Part shown: piece by piece, positions 15,548 to 25,744 of the stretch
How the letters are laid out: every line of letters begins with the position of its first letter
Position numbering within the stretch: the first letter of the stretch is position 1
Assembly (NCBI RefSeq): GCF_928097925.1
Contig: NZ_CAKMRI010000001.1
Location: 1,364,001-1,428,000 of the forward strand
Direction: 5' to 3'
DNA: 64,000 nt
Origin: Mediannikoviicoccus vaginalis
GTDB lineage: Bacteria; Bacillota; Clostridia; Tissierellales; Peptoniphilaceae
Notes under the pieces: generated by a model
The model's database searches: none
Told to the model about the DNA's origin: nothing
What the model saw: only the letters and a program-made list of their open reading frames with translations
Program-made: the position numbers and the translations under genes

Positions 15548-16252
15548 ATGAGTGAATTTTATACTTCAATAGCAAATTACTATGAACAAATATTTCCCGT
15601 AGGAGCTGAAAAAATTAACTTTTTAATGAAGAGTAATCCTAAAACAGCCATAGACATTGCCTGCGCCACAGGAGAAGTAATGAAGGAGATTCAAGAAAAA
15701 GGTGTAAAAGTTTTGGGAATTGATTTAGACGAAAAATTTGTAGAAATGGCAAGAGAAAAAGACCTAGATGCAAGAAAATTAAATATGTTAAACCTTGATG
15801 AAATAGATGAAAAGTTCGACTTACTATACTGCATTGGAAACTCCATAGCACACTTAAAAGAATATGATGAAATTAGAAAATTTTTACAAAAGTCCTATGA
15901 CAGAATTGATTCAGGCGGAAGAATTGTAATACAATTTATAAACTTTGAAAAATTTTTGGAAAATGAAGACGAAAATGGATACCTAGGAAGTCTTCCAGAT
16001 ATAAAAAACGATGAATTTACATTTCATAGAAACTACTTTAAAGAAAAGGATCATATAAGATTTAACACCACATTAGTAGTTAACGATTTAATAATAGAAA
16101 ATAACGAAATACTATTTCCGCTTTTAAAAGACGAAATGGTTAGCATAATGCAAAAAGTAGGCTTCAAAAACGTAAAAGTATATGGAAACTTTAAAGGCGA
16201 AGACTTTGACGAAAAAGTTAGCCTACCAGTAATAATGACGGGAGAAGTATAA
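15548..16252 (+). CDS. Class I SAM-dependent methyltransferase
   Basis: A 234-residue Rossmann-fold methyltransferase. Motif I is AIDIACATGEVMKEI (~residues 34-48), the acidic motif II is GIDLDEKFVEMA, and motif IV region is FDLLYCIGNSIAHL. The C-terminal part (KVGFKNVKVYGNF) matches the typical final strand pair of small-molecule methyltransferases. The substrate is not known. It shares one base with the nitroreductase gene that follows, so the two form a transcription unit between the pta terminator and the rRNA operon. Confidence 0.85.
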   Translation: MSEFYTSIANYYEQIFPVGAEKINFLMKSNPKTAIDIACATGEVMKEIQEKGVKVLGIDLDEKFVEMAREKDLDARKLNMLNLDEIDEKFDLLYCIGNSIAHLKEYDEIRKFLQKSYDRIDSGGRIVIQFINFEKFLENEDENGYLGSLPDIKNDEFTFHRNYFKEKDHIRFNTTLVVNDLIIENNEILFPLLKDEMVSIMQKVGFKNVKVYGNFKGEDFDEKVSLPVIMTGEV

Positions 16253-17007
16253 TGAACAAAACAATCAAGCATCAACTTAAACATAGAAGCATAAGAGAAT
16301 TTAAAGACCAAGAGATATCAAAAGAAGACCTAAATATTTTTAAAGAAGTCATACAAAGGACAGCCACTAGCACTGGAGTACAGTCCTATTCAGTAATAAG
16401 AGTGGTGGACAAGGAAAATAGAAAAAAGATAGCAGAAGTCTGCAAGCAAAGTTATGTGGAAATTGCGCCAGAACTCTTTATTTTTATCGTAGACTGCTAC
16501 AGAAATAATGAAATAGTAAAAGAGAAAACGAGAAAGAGCTATGAACAAGCATACGACATGGAAAAATTCTTCCAAGGCTTTACCGATGCGGCCCTTGCTT
16601 CACAAAATTTAATGAACGCCATAGAATCAAAGGACATGGGCGGCGTATTTTTAGGGTCAATCCTTAATGACAGCAAAGAGATTATAAATATTTTAAAACT
16701 TCCAGAGTACACCTTTCCAGTACTAGGAGTTGCCTTTGGATATCCAAATCAAGATCCAATGTTAAAGCCAAGAATGGACATGGACCTAAGATTTTTTGAA
16801 GACGAATATAAAATATTCGACAACTACCTAGACGAGATAAAAGATTATGACGAAGAGATGAAAACCTACTATGACCTTAGACAAAAGGATAAACCGCTGG
16901 ATTCATTTAGCGAGCAATTGATACAGAGATTTGAAAATACATTAGAAAAAAGAACATTAATATTAAATGTAATTAAAGAACAGGGCTTTGACTTTAAATT
17001 AAAATAA
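16252..17007 (+). CDS. NfsA/FRP-type nitroreductase family flavoprotein
   Basis: A 251-residue FMN oxidoreductase. The N-terminal HRSIREFKDQEI (residues ~10-21) is the FMN-phosphate binding signature, TSTGVQSYSVIRV follows, and FTDAALASQNLMNAIESKDMGGVFLGSI with VLGVAFGYPNQD is the typical second half of NADPH-dependent NfsA-like proteins. It would reduce nitro compounds, quinones or flavins in the cytosol. The ATG overlaps the stop of the methyltransferase. Physiological substrate unknown. Confidence 0.88.
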   Translation: MNKTIKHQLKHRSIREFKDQEISKEDLNIFKEVIQRTATSTGVQSYSVIRVVDKENRKKIAEVCKQSYVEIAPELFIFIVDCYRNNEIVKEKTRKSYEQAYDMEKFFQGFTDAALASQNLMNAIESKDMGGVFLGSILNDSKEIINILKLPEYTFPVLGVAFGYPNQDPMLKPRMDMDLRFFEDEYKIFDNYLDEIKDYDEEMKTYYDLRQKDKPLDSFSEQLIQRFENTLEKRTLILNVIKEQGFDFKLK

Positions 17008-17077
17008 CCATATATAATGTAGGAACAAGAAAAAGAAAACTTCAAAAAAATTAAAACAAGAAAAATGTTAAAAACAT

Positions 17078-17106
17078 TTGACAGAAGTGAAATAACTTGG
17101 TAAGAT
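17078..17106 (+). promoter_or_regulatory. rRNA promoter P1
   Basis: TTGACA (17078-17083), 17-bp spacer, TAAGAT (17101-17106). Lies upstream of a hairpin terminator, so transcripts from it must pass that signal to reach the 16S gene. Confidence 0.6.
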
Positions 17107-17110
17107 AATT

Positions 17111-17135
17111 AGGCACTCAAGGAAGTGCCTTTTTA
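17111..17135 (+). terminator. Hairpin terminator between the two rRNA promoters
   Basis: AGGCACT (17111-17117) / AGTGCCT (17124-17130) followed by five T. It can end the methyltransferase-nitroreductase transcript and would also attenuate P1. Confidence 0.8.
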
Positions 17136-17182
17136 AATTCTTTGAAAAGAAGCAGGTCTTCAAAAAAAGTTTTAAAAAGTGC

Positions 17183-17211
17183 TTGACAATACATTTTAAT
17201 GGTGATATGAT
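17183..17211 (+). promoter_or_regulatory. rRNA promoter P2
   Basis: Perfect TTGACA (17183-17188), 17-bp spacer, TATGAT (17206-17211), about 125 bp upstream of mature 16S. The strongest promoter sequence in this stretch. Confidence 0.8.
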
Positions 17212-17337
17212 TAAATAGTTGTCACTTAAGACGAGTGCAAAGAACCTAAACAATAGAAAAGTGTAAAAAACTTTTGAGTAAGTACAACCAAACAATTTCG
17301 GTGAAAAAAATAAAAGTCAGCGAGAGCTGATCAAACA

Positions 17338-18873
<1,536 letters not shown>

Positions 18874-19430
18874 AGTACAATAGAGTTTTTTACACTTAAC
18901 TTAGGTTCAAAAGAACATTGAAAAGAGAATACAGAGACAAAAGCAAGAAAATGGAAAAGTAAAAATATTTCCGGTCAAGCGACAAAGGGCATAAGGCGAA
19001 TGCCTTGGCACTAGGAGGCGAAGAAGGACGTGACAAGCAACGAAAGCGACGGTTAGGAGCAAATATCCAGCGAGCCGTCGGTATCCGAATGGGGAAACCC
19101 ACTTAGACAAACTCTAAGTATCTGTAGCCCAACCAATTAAGCTACAGAAGCGAACCGGGCGAACTGAAACATCTAAGTAGCCCGAGGAAGAGAAAGAAAA
19201 CTCGATTCCCCCAGTAGCGGCGAGCGAAGAGGGAAGAGCCCAACTTAAGGAAAAGATAGGAAGAAGTTAGAAGAATCAGCTGGAAAGCCGAGCCAAAGAG
19301 AGTGACAGCCTCGTAATCAAAAACAGACACCTACACCTTAGAAAGAGTACCACGGAACACGAGAAATTCCGTGGGAATACGGGAGGACCACCTCCCAAGG
19401 CTAAATACTACCTAGTGACCGATAGCGAAT

Positions 19431-19461
<31 letters not shown>

Positions 19462-19512
19462 GGGAGGGGAGTGAAATAGAACCTGAAACCTTATGCCTAC
19501 AAGCAGACAAAG

Positions 19513-19844
19513 TCGAGCACTCAACTTTGCAAAGATTTGGAGGAGCTAAAATGTTTTACGTATACGTACTAACCATGAATAATGGAGAAATTTATATAGG
19601 ATTTTCAACAAATCTTAAAAATAGAATCAAACAGCATTACGAAAACAAAGTGATATCCACAAAAAACAGAGAACCAAAATTAGTTTACTACGAAGCATAT
19701 ACGTCAAAAAAAGATGCAATGGAAAGAGAAAAGAAACTAAAGCAAAGAGGAAATGCTAAAAGATGGTTAAAAGAAAGAATATCCAATAGCTTAAACCAAG
19801 CAACAAATAAAGAATAAGATTTGTGTGCAAAGTTGAGTGCTTGA
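19513..19844 (+). other. Intervening sequence (IVS) in 23S helix 25
   Basis: A 332-nt insert bounded by a 19-bp inverted repeat: TCGAGCACTCAACTTTGCA (19513-19531) pairs with TGCAAAGTTGAGTGCTTGA (19826-19844) with one G.U. The flanks CCTACAAGCAGACAAAG and TGATGTCGTACTTTTTGTAG are the normal helix-25 neighbours. A long stem closing the insert in this helix is the form of classic 23S IVSs, which are cut out by RNase III without religation; there are no group I or group II intron core elements. It encodes a GIY-YIG protein. Confidence 0.88.
19551..19817 (+). CDS. GIY-YIG nuclease-family protein inside 23S rRNA
   Basis: An 88-residue single-domain GIY-YIG protein of the small UPF0213/YhbQ-like type. 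The [20 protein letters not shown] start holds the two motif strands (VYV ... IYIG), followed by the catalytic Arg in LKNRIKQH (~residue 25), [23 protein letters not shown] with the catalytic Glu (~residue 57), and RWLKERI. All key residues appear present. The ATG at 19551 has its own ribosome site GGAGG at 19539-19543, so it can be translated from the precursor rRNA. It occupies nearly the whole IVS loop. Function is unknown; it may have promoted the spread of the IVS, or act on the rRNA. Confidence 0.9.
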   Translation: MFYVYVLTMNNGEIYIGFSTNLKNRIKQHYENKVISTKNREPKLVYYEAYTSKKDAMEREKKLKQRGNAKRWLKERISNSLNQATNKE

Positions 19845-21177
19845 TGATGTCGTACTTTTTGTAGAACGGGCCAGCGAGTTACGATATGCAGCAAGATTAA
19901 AGATTTAAGATCTGAAGTCGTAGAGAAATCGAGTCTTAATAGGGCGTAAGTTGCATGTTGTAGACCCGAAACCAGGTGATCTATCCATGTGCAGAGTGAA
20001 GTAGAGGTAAAACTCTATGGAGGCTCGAACCGGGTAACGTTTAAAAGTTATCGGATGACATGTGGATAGGGGTGAAAAGCCAAACGAACTTGGAGATAGC
20101 TGGTTCTCCTCGAAATAGCTTTAGGGCTAGCCTTATCGTAGTAATTGAAGGGGGTAGAGCACTGAATAGTCTAGGGGCATATAATGTTACCGAAACTTAT
20201 CAAACTCCAAATACCATCAAATTAGCGATAGGAGTCAGACTATGAGGGATAAGCTTCATAGTCGAAAGGGAAAGAGCCCAGACCACCAGCTAAGGTCCCA
20301 AAATATAGATTAAGTGGAAAAGGATGTAACACTACTCGGACAACCAGGATGTTGGCTTAGAAGCAGCCATACATTTAAAGAGTGCGTAATAGCTCACTGG
20401 TCAAGTGGTGATGCGCCGAAAATAAACGGGGCTAAAATCTAATACCGAAGCTGTGGATGCGCATAAGCGCGTGGTAGAGGAGCATTGTGTAAGGAGCGAA
20501 GACAAGCTGCAAGGCGAATTGGACCAAACACAAGAGAGAATGCTGGCATGAGTAGCGAGAAGGTGAGTGAGAATCTCACCCGTCGAAAGCCAAAGGGTTC
20601 CTGGGGAAGGCTCGTCCACCCAGGGTAAGTCGGGACCTAAGCCCAGGCCGAAAGGCGTAAGCGATGGACAACAGGTAGAAATTCCTGTACTATCTCAAGC
20701 GTTAAGAGAGAAGTGTTGACGCAGGAGGATATGTGAAGCGTGCGAACGGTAGAGCACGTTCAAGTAAGTAGGAGGTAGAAGTAGGCAAATCCGCTTCTAC
20801 AAAACTTCGAGATACGATGAGGAGCGAAAAACAAGTAGTGAAGTCACAGATTCCACACTGCCAAGAAAAGGCACTATCCAGCAAAGAGATACCCGTACCG
20901 TAAACCGACACAGGTAGGCGAGGAGAGAATCCTAAGACGCGCGGAAGAACCTTTGTTAAGGAATTCGGCAAAATGACCCCGTAACTTCGGGAGAAGGGGT
21001 ACCGAGAATTGTATATGTTAAACACAAAAAGCAAAACTTGGTCGCAGAGAATAGGCCCAAGCGACTGTTTACCAAAAACACAAGTATCTGCTAAATCGAA
21101 AGATGAAGTATAGGTGCTGACACCTGCCCGGTGCTGGAAGGTTAAGGGGAAGACTTAGCGCAAGCGAAGGTTAGAAC

Positions 21178-21264
<87 letters not shown>

Positions 21265-21527
21265 TGTAACGATTTGGGCACTGTCTCAACAAAGGATCCG
21301 GTGAAATTGTAGTAGTCGTGAAGATGCGACTTACCCACGGTAGGACGGAAAGACCCCGTGGAGCTTTACTGCAAGCTGACATTGGATTTTGGTATTGAAT
21401 GTACAGAATAGGTGGGAGACTGAGAAGTTAGGTCACAAGACTTAATGGAGTCCCAAGTGGGATACCACCCTTTCAATGCTAAAGTTCTAACTTGGCACCT
21501 TGAAACAGGTGTGAGGACACTGTCAGT

Positions 21528-21574
<47 letters not shown>

Positions 21575-21712
21575 TTCAAAGGTTTCCTCAGAATGGTTGG
21601 AAATCATTCAAAGAGTGCAAAGGCAAAAGGAAGCTTAACTGCGACACCGACAAGTGGAGCAGATACGAAAGTAGGACTTAGTGATCCGGTGGTACCGAGT
21701 GGAAGGGCCATC

Positions 21713-21807
<95 letters not shown>

Positions 21808-21860
21808 TCATCCTGGAGCTGGAGAAGGTTCCAAGGGTTGGGCTGTTCGCCCATTAAAGA

Positions 21861-21910
<50 letters not shown>

Positions 21911-22221
21911 CCGTGGGCGTAAGAAATTTGAGAGGAGCTGCTCCTAGTACGAGAGGACCGGAGTGGACAGACCGCTGGTGTATGAGTTGTACCGCCAGGT
22001 GCACAGCTCAGTAGCTACGTCTGGAATGAATAAGCGCTGAAGGCATCTAAGCACGAAGTCAACCTCAAGATGAGATTTCTTTGTAGAAATACGAGAGAAA
22101 CCAGGAAGAAAATCTGGTAGATAGGTCAGAGGTGTAAGAGTAGTAATACTTTAAGCTAACTGATACTAATATATCGAAAGCTTGACCGGGAATATTGTTA
22201 CTTTTCAAAAGTTGCAAAAAA

Positions 22222-22335
22222 TGGGCGAAGATAGCGGAAGGGATACACCTGTTCCCATCTCGAACACAGAAGTTAAGTCTTCTAGCGCCGATGGTACTAT
22301 GGGGGAGAGCCCATGGGAGAGTAGGTATTCGCCCG
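22222..22335 (+). rRNA. rrf: 5S ribosomal RNA
   Basis: About 114 nt. The 5' GGGCGAAGATAGCGG pairs with the 3' GTATTCGCCC, and the core ACCTGTTCCCATCTCGAACA and GTTAAG are the conserved loop A-C elements of bacterial 5S. It follows the 23S gene by about 30 nt and is followed by the operon terminator. No tRNA gene follows. Confidence 0.95.
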
Positions 22336-22338
22336 TCA

Positions 22339-22362
22339 GACTCTACATTGTAGAGTCTTTTT
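22339..22362 (+). terminator. rRNA operon terminator
   Basis: GACTCTAC / GTAGAGTC stem with a three-base loop, then six T. Confidence 0.9.
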
Positions 22363-22465
22363 TATTATTATAATAAAGTAAGATACCTTATTATGAGTTG
22401 CTACATAATAAATTTTCCTAAATCTTAGATTTAGAGTATAATAAAGATGATAAGGTGGGGATTTT

Positions 22466-23116
22466 ATGAACAACGATAAAGACAATAAAGATTTAAACAT
22501 AGAAAATACTGACAAGATTGATTACGCTGAAATAAATAGAAGATTTCGTGAAGAACAATATTTTTTAAATGGACAAGATCCATATAATGAAAGAGAAGAA
22601 TATGAAAGATCAAATTCATATAGGGAAAATAGAAATGATAGATATGTAAATAATAGACCACAAAAGCAAAAGAAAAAATCTAACTATACTCCATTTTTAG
22701 TTTTTCTAACATCTCTTTTAGTTATAGCAACGGTTATTCTTGCGGCATGGACACTTGCAAATAATAGAAGGATAAATAAAAAGCTTGATAACCTTGATAG
22801 GATTGGTCAAACAGAAACAATAACCGAAGAAACTGGAAACTCTACCACTGAACAAACTTCTCCATCAGAAGAAACTGCAGACGCAGAAGAGACTGAAGCT
22901 ACTGAAGAGACAGAAGCTACGGAAGCTACGGAGGAAGAGACCATAAGTGGAACACTTACTCAAGACTTAAACTTTAGATCAGGACCAGGATATGACTATG
23001 AAGTTATAGGAACCGTTCCTGCCGGCGCAGAAGTGTCAGGTCATATTGAACAGGGATGGCTAAAAATTGAGTATAATGGAAGAACGGGATATATTGGACC
23101 GAAATATGTAAAATAA
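22466..23116 (+). CDS. Membrane-anchored bacterial SH3-domain protein
   Basis: A 216-residue type II membrane protein. The first 70 residues are charged, Asn- and Arg-rich and cytoplasmic; one membrane helix spans about 75-98; an acidic Thr/Glu-rich linker (~115-160, repeats of ATEE) leads to a C-terminal SH3b domain (~163-216) with LNFRSGPGYDYEVIGTVPAG and GYIGPKYV. SH3b domains of this kind bind cell-wall peptidoglycan. A second, larger SH3b membrane protein is at 47315-49387. The gene stands alone between the rRNA terminator and its own terminator, with AAGGTGGGG before the ATG. Confidence 0.88.
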   Translation: MNNDKDNKDLNIENTDKIDYAEINRRFREEQYFLNGQDPYNEREEYERSNSYRENRNDRYVNNRPQKQKKKSNYTPFLVFLTSLLVIATVILAAWTLANNRRINKKLDNLDRIGQTETITEETGNSTTEQTSPSEETADAEETEATEETEATEATEEETISGTLTQDLNFRSGPGYDYEVIGTVPAGAEVSGHIEQGWLKIEYNGRTGYIGPKYVK

Positions 23117-23122
23117 TAATTT

Positions 23123-23151
23123 AAAGTCACTGGAAACGGTGACTTTTTATT
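23123..23151 (+). terminator. Terminator after SH3 gene
   Basis: AAAGTCAC / GTGACTTT stem with an eight-base loop and T-run. Confidence 0.85.
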
Positions 23152-23242
23152 TATTATACTCTTTCAATCCATGGTATAATTACAAAATAGAGAAGATTAA
23201 TTCTTTTCGCATAGTTGATTAATTAAACAACCGAGGTGACAA

Positions 23243-24391
23243 ATGGAAAATAAAAAAATTTACAAAAATGAAATTGGTTTTGAAGCGCCAATATTTATAA
23301 TAATATTTTTTGGGATATTCATATATATAGGTAGAATCATGGGTGGCACCAATATGATTAAGACTATGATGAACACAGGTTTTGATTTGCTTATGAATGT
23401 GTGTTTCTATCTTATGGCGGTGTCGGTGTTGGCTGGTGGCATGGCTGCAATTTTTTCTGAATTTGGCGTAATTGCTCTTATAAACAAGGGGCTTTCAGTG
23501 ATTATGAAGCCAGTTTATGATTTACCTGGGGCAAGCTCCCTTGGAATGTTAAACTGCTTTATGTCCGATAACCCTGCCATACTTACCCTTGCCTATGATG
23601 ACAACTTTAGAAAATATTTTAAGAAGTATCAAATGCCTGCCCTTACAAATCTTGGCACTGCTTTTGGAATGGGACTTATTATAGTTACAACTATGATGGG
23701 TCTTTCTGTTCCAAATGCAATATCTGGAGCTGTAGTGGGATTTTTTGGTGCGGTTTTTGGTTCAATTGTGTCCGTTAGGATAATGATGATAAAGACTAAA
23801 AAGTTCTATGGTACTGAGGAGTATGTAATATGTAAAAATGTTGAGCCAATTCCTAAAAACCAAAGAAGAGTGAGGGAAGGGTCCATTGGTTCGAGATTTA
23901 TCCAAGCCCTTCTTGATGGAGGCAAGGTTGGAGTTGATATGGGTGTTGCAATTATTCCAGGAGTCGTACTTATTTGTACATTTGTAATTATGCTAACTAA
24001 TGGAGTTGGCGAGGCAGGAGTGTACAATGGCTCTGCAAACCAAGGTATTGGTCTACTACCGGTTGTGGGAGAAAAGTTAAGTTTTATTTTAACTCCACTA
24101 TTTGGTTTTAGCACTCCCGAAGCAATCGCAATCCCTATAACTGCTCTTGGAAGTTCTGGCGCTGCCATAGGTATGGTTTCAGACATGGCATCAAGGGGAG
24201 TAATAAATGGAAATGACATTGCAGTGTTCACATCAATTTGTATGTGTTGGAGTGGATACCTTTCAACTCATATTGCCATGATGGACGCCCTTGACACCAA
24301 AGAGATGACAGGCCATGCAATACTATCCCATACAATTGGAGGAATAGCTGGAGGAGTTTTTGCCCATATAATTTGGATGATTTTATTTTAG
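23243..24391 (+). CDS. CD0519/CD1768-type multi-pass membrane protein
   Basis: A 382-residue integral membrane protein with about nine hydrophobic segments and two nucleoside-recognition (Gate)-like halves: YDLPGASSLGMLNCFMSDNPAI in the first and LTPLFGFSTPEAIAIPITALGSSGAAIGM in the second. It matches the membrane protein family named after C. difficile CD0519/CD1768, which is often found near amino-acid fermentation genes, but the substrate is not established. Here it lies 300 bp upstream of arcC. As no arcD-type antiporter is seen in the window, it could be the arginine/ornithine or a related carrier of the arc region, though this is only inference from position. GAGGTGA precedes the ATG. 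Confidence 0.78.
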   Translation: MENKKIYKNEIGFEAPIFIIIFFGIFIYIGRIMGGTNMIKTMMNTGFDLLMNVCFYLMAVSVLAGGMAAIFSEFGVIALINKGLSVIMKPVYDLPGASSLGMLNCFMSDNPAILTLAYDDNFRKYFKKYQMPALTNLGTAFGMGLIIVTTMMGLSVPNAISGAVVGFFGAVFGSIVSVRIMMIKTKKFYGTEEYVICKNVEPIPKNQRRVREGSIGSRFIQALLDGGKVGVDMGVAIIPGVVLICTFVIMLTNGVGEAGVYNGSANQGIGLLPVVGEKLSFILTPLFGFSTPEAIAIPITALGSSGAAIGMVSDMASRGVINGNDIAVFTSICMCWSGYLSTHIAMMDALDTKEMTGHAILSHTIGGIAGGVFAHIIWMILF

Positions 24392-24688
24392 TATCATAAA
24401 TGAGAATAATTATATAAGAGACTAGCAAAATAAAAAAATTATGAAAACATTTTAAAAAAGTATTGTAAAAAAACATTCAACTGTGATAATATTGAAATAG
24501 GTTTTCTTTAGTTACCAATATGGTATGAAGATAAAATAAAAAATGTATAATCTTTTTATTACTAAGAAGAAAACATTTAGAACCTAAACACAAGATTATT
24601 CCATAATATTGTTCGAGTTAAGCTTATAATATTTGTTTCCCTGTTCATAAATTAAAAAAATTATCATATTGATACTTAGGAGGATTTT
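24392..24688 (+). promoter_or_regulatory. AT-rich arcC leader region
   Basis: Nearly 300 bp without a gene. It contains a small palindrome TACCA-ATA-TGGTA (24515-24527 region), TATAAT at 24625-24630 and the arcC ribosome site TTAGGAGG. A half-site-like AACTGTGATAATATTG near 24480 could be read by a Crp/Fnr-type protein such as the one at 32586, but this is weak. No riboswitch recognised. Confidence 0.35.
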
Positions 24689-25621
24689 ATGAAAAACAAA
24701 GTTGTAATAGCACTTGGAGGAAACGCTCTAGGACATGATTTAGAAACTCAAAAGATTGCGGTAAAAAACACTGCAAAGGCAATAGTGGATTTAATTGCAG
24801 ATGGTAACGAAGTTGTTGTAACCCACGGTAATGGTCCACAAGTTGGAATGATTAATAATGTTTTTACAGACTACAAGAAAAATAATCCAGGATTTCAACA
24901 TATGCCACTATTTACATGTGTAGCTATGAGTCAAGCATATATTGGATTTGACTTACAAAATGCATTAAGAGAAGAACTTAATGCAAGAGGAATTGAAAAA
25001 CCAGTAACTTGCGTAATTACTCAAGTAGTAGTTGATAAAGAAGACAAGGCATTTGAAAATCCTACAAAACCTATTGGACCTTTCATGACTTTAGAAGAAG
25101 CTGAAGCATGCAAGATGGAGGGAATGGACGTTGTGGAAGACTCTGGTAGAGGATACAGAAGAGTAGTTGCATCTCCAAAGCCAATTGAAATCGTAGAAAT
25201 ATCAACTATTAAAAAGCTTATAAAAGAAGGCGAAGTTGTTATAGCATGTGGTGGAGGCGGAGTGCCTGTACTAAAGGGCGAAAAAGAATATGAAGGAATT
25301 GACGCTGTAATAGACAAGGACTTTGCATCTTCAGTACTTGCAGAACAACTTGAAGCTGACAAGCTTGTTGTGCTTACAGCTGTTGAAAAAGTTGCTATAA
25401 ACTTTGGCAAAGAAAATGAAGAATGGCTTTCTGAAATGTCAGTGGAAGAAGCTAAAAAGTTTTCTGATCAAGGAGAGTTCGCTCCAGGATCAATGCTTCC
25501 AAAGGTAGAAGCTGCAAGTATGTTTGCAAGCTCTAAAGAAGGAAGAGAATCACTTATTACATCTTTGGAAAAAGCTGCTGAAGGTCTAAAGGGATTAACA
25601 GGAACAGTAATAAGAAAATAA
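24689..25621 (+). CDS. arcC: Carbamate kinase
   Basis: Makes ATP from carbamoyl phosphate and ADP, the energy-yielding last step of the arginine deiminase pathway. The 310 residues show ALGGNALGHD, THGNGPQVGM, VSSGGGG-like region ACGGGGVPVL and DKDFASSVLAEQL, and the terminal GTVIRK, all typical. It is followed by two terminators and then by an ISL3-type insertion sequence that lies between it and arcA/arcB, so carbamate kinase is now a separate transcript from the other arc genes. Cytosolic. Confidence 0.96.
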   Translation: MKNKVVIALGGNALGHDLETQKIAVKNTAKAIVDLIADGNEVVVTHGNGPQVGMINNVFTDYKKNNPGFQHMPLFTCVAMSQAYIGFDLQNALREELNARGIEKPVTCVITQVVVDKEDKAFENPTKPIGPFMTLEEAEACKMEGMDVVEDSGRGYRRVVASPKPIEIVEISTIKKLIKEGEVVIACGGGGVPVLKGEKEYEGIDAVIDKDFASSVLAEQLEADKLVVLTAVEKVAINFGKENEEWLSEMSVEEAKKFSDQGEFAPGSMLPKVEAASMFASSKEGRESLITSLEKAAEGLKGLTGTVIRK

Positions 25622-25636
25622 AAATACTTAAATTTT

Positions 25637-25679
25637 AGAGTACCATCTTTTTGTTTTGAAAAGTCGGTACTCTTTTTAT
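25637..25679 (+). terminator. arcC terminator 1
   Basis: AGAGTACC (25637-25644) / GGTACTCT (25666-25673) followed by five T; the loop is long and T-rich. Confidence 0.75.
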
Positions 25680-25689
25680 GGAACAAAAG

Positions 25690-25736
25690 AAACTGTTGGG
25701 GGGTATGAATAAACATACCACCTCAACAGTTTTTTA
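25690..25736 (+). terminator. arcC terminator 2
   Basis: AAACTGTTG...GGTATG / CATACC...CAACAGTTT, a long two-part stem followed by TTTT, just before the insertion sequence. A similar CTGTTA-GTATGA hairpin ends the DUF1846 gene at 33406-33446. Confidence 0.75.
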
Positions 25737-25744
25737 ATAAAAAA

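Noticed and set aside
19513-19844. Group I intron in the 23S gene
   Set aside because: No P/Q/R/S core or terminal G is visible, the position is helix 25 in the surface rather than a conserved core site, and a long closing stem fits an IVS.
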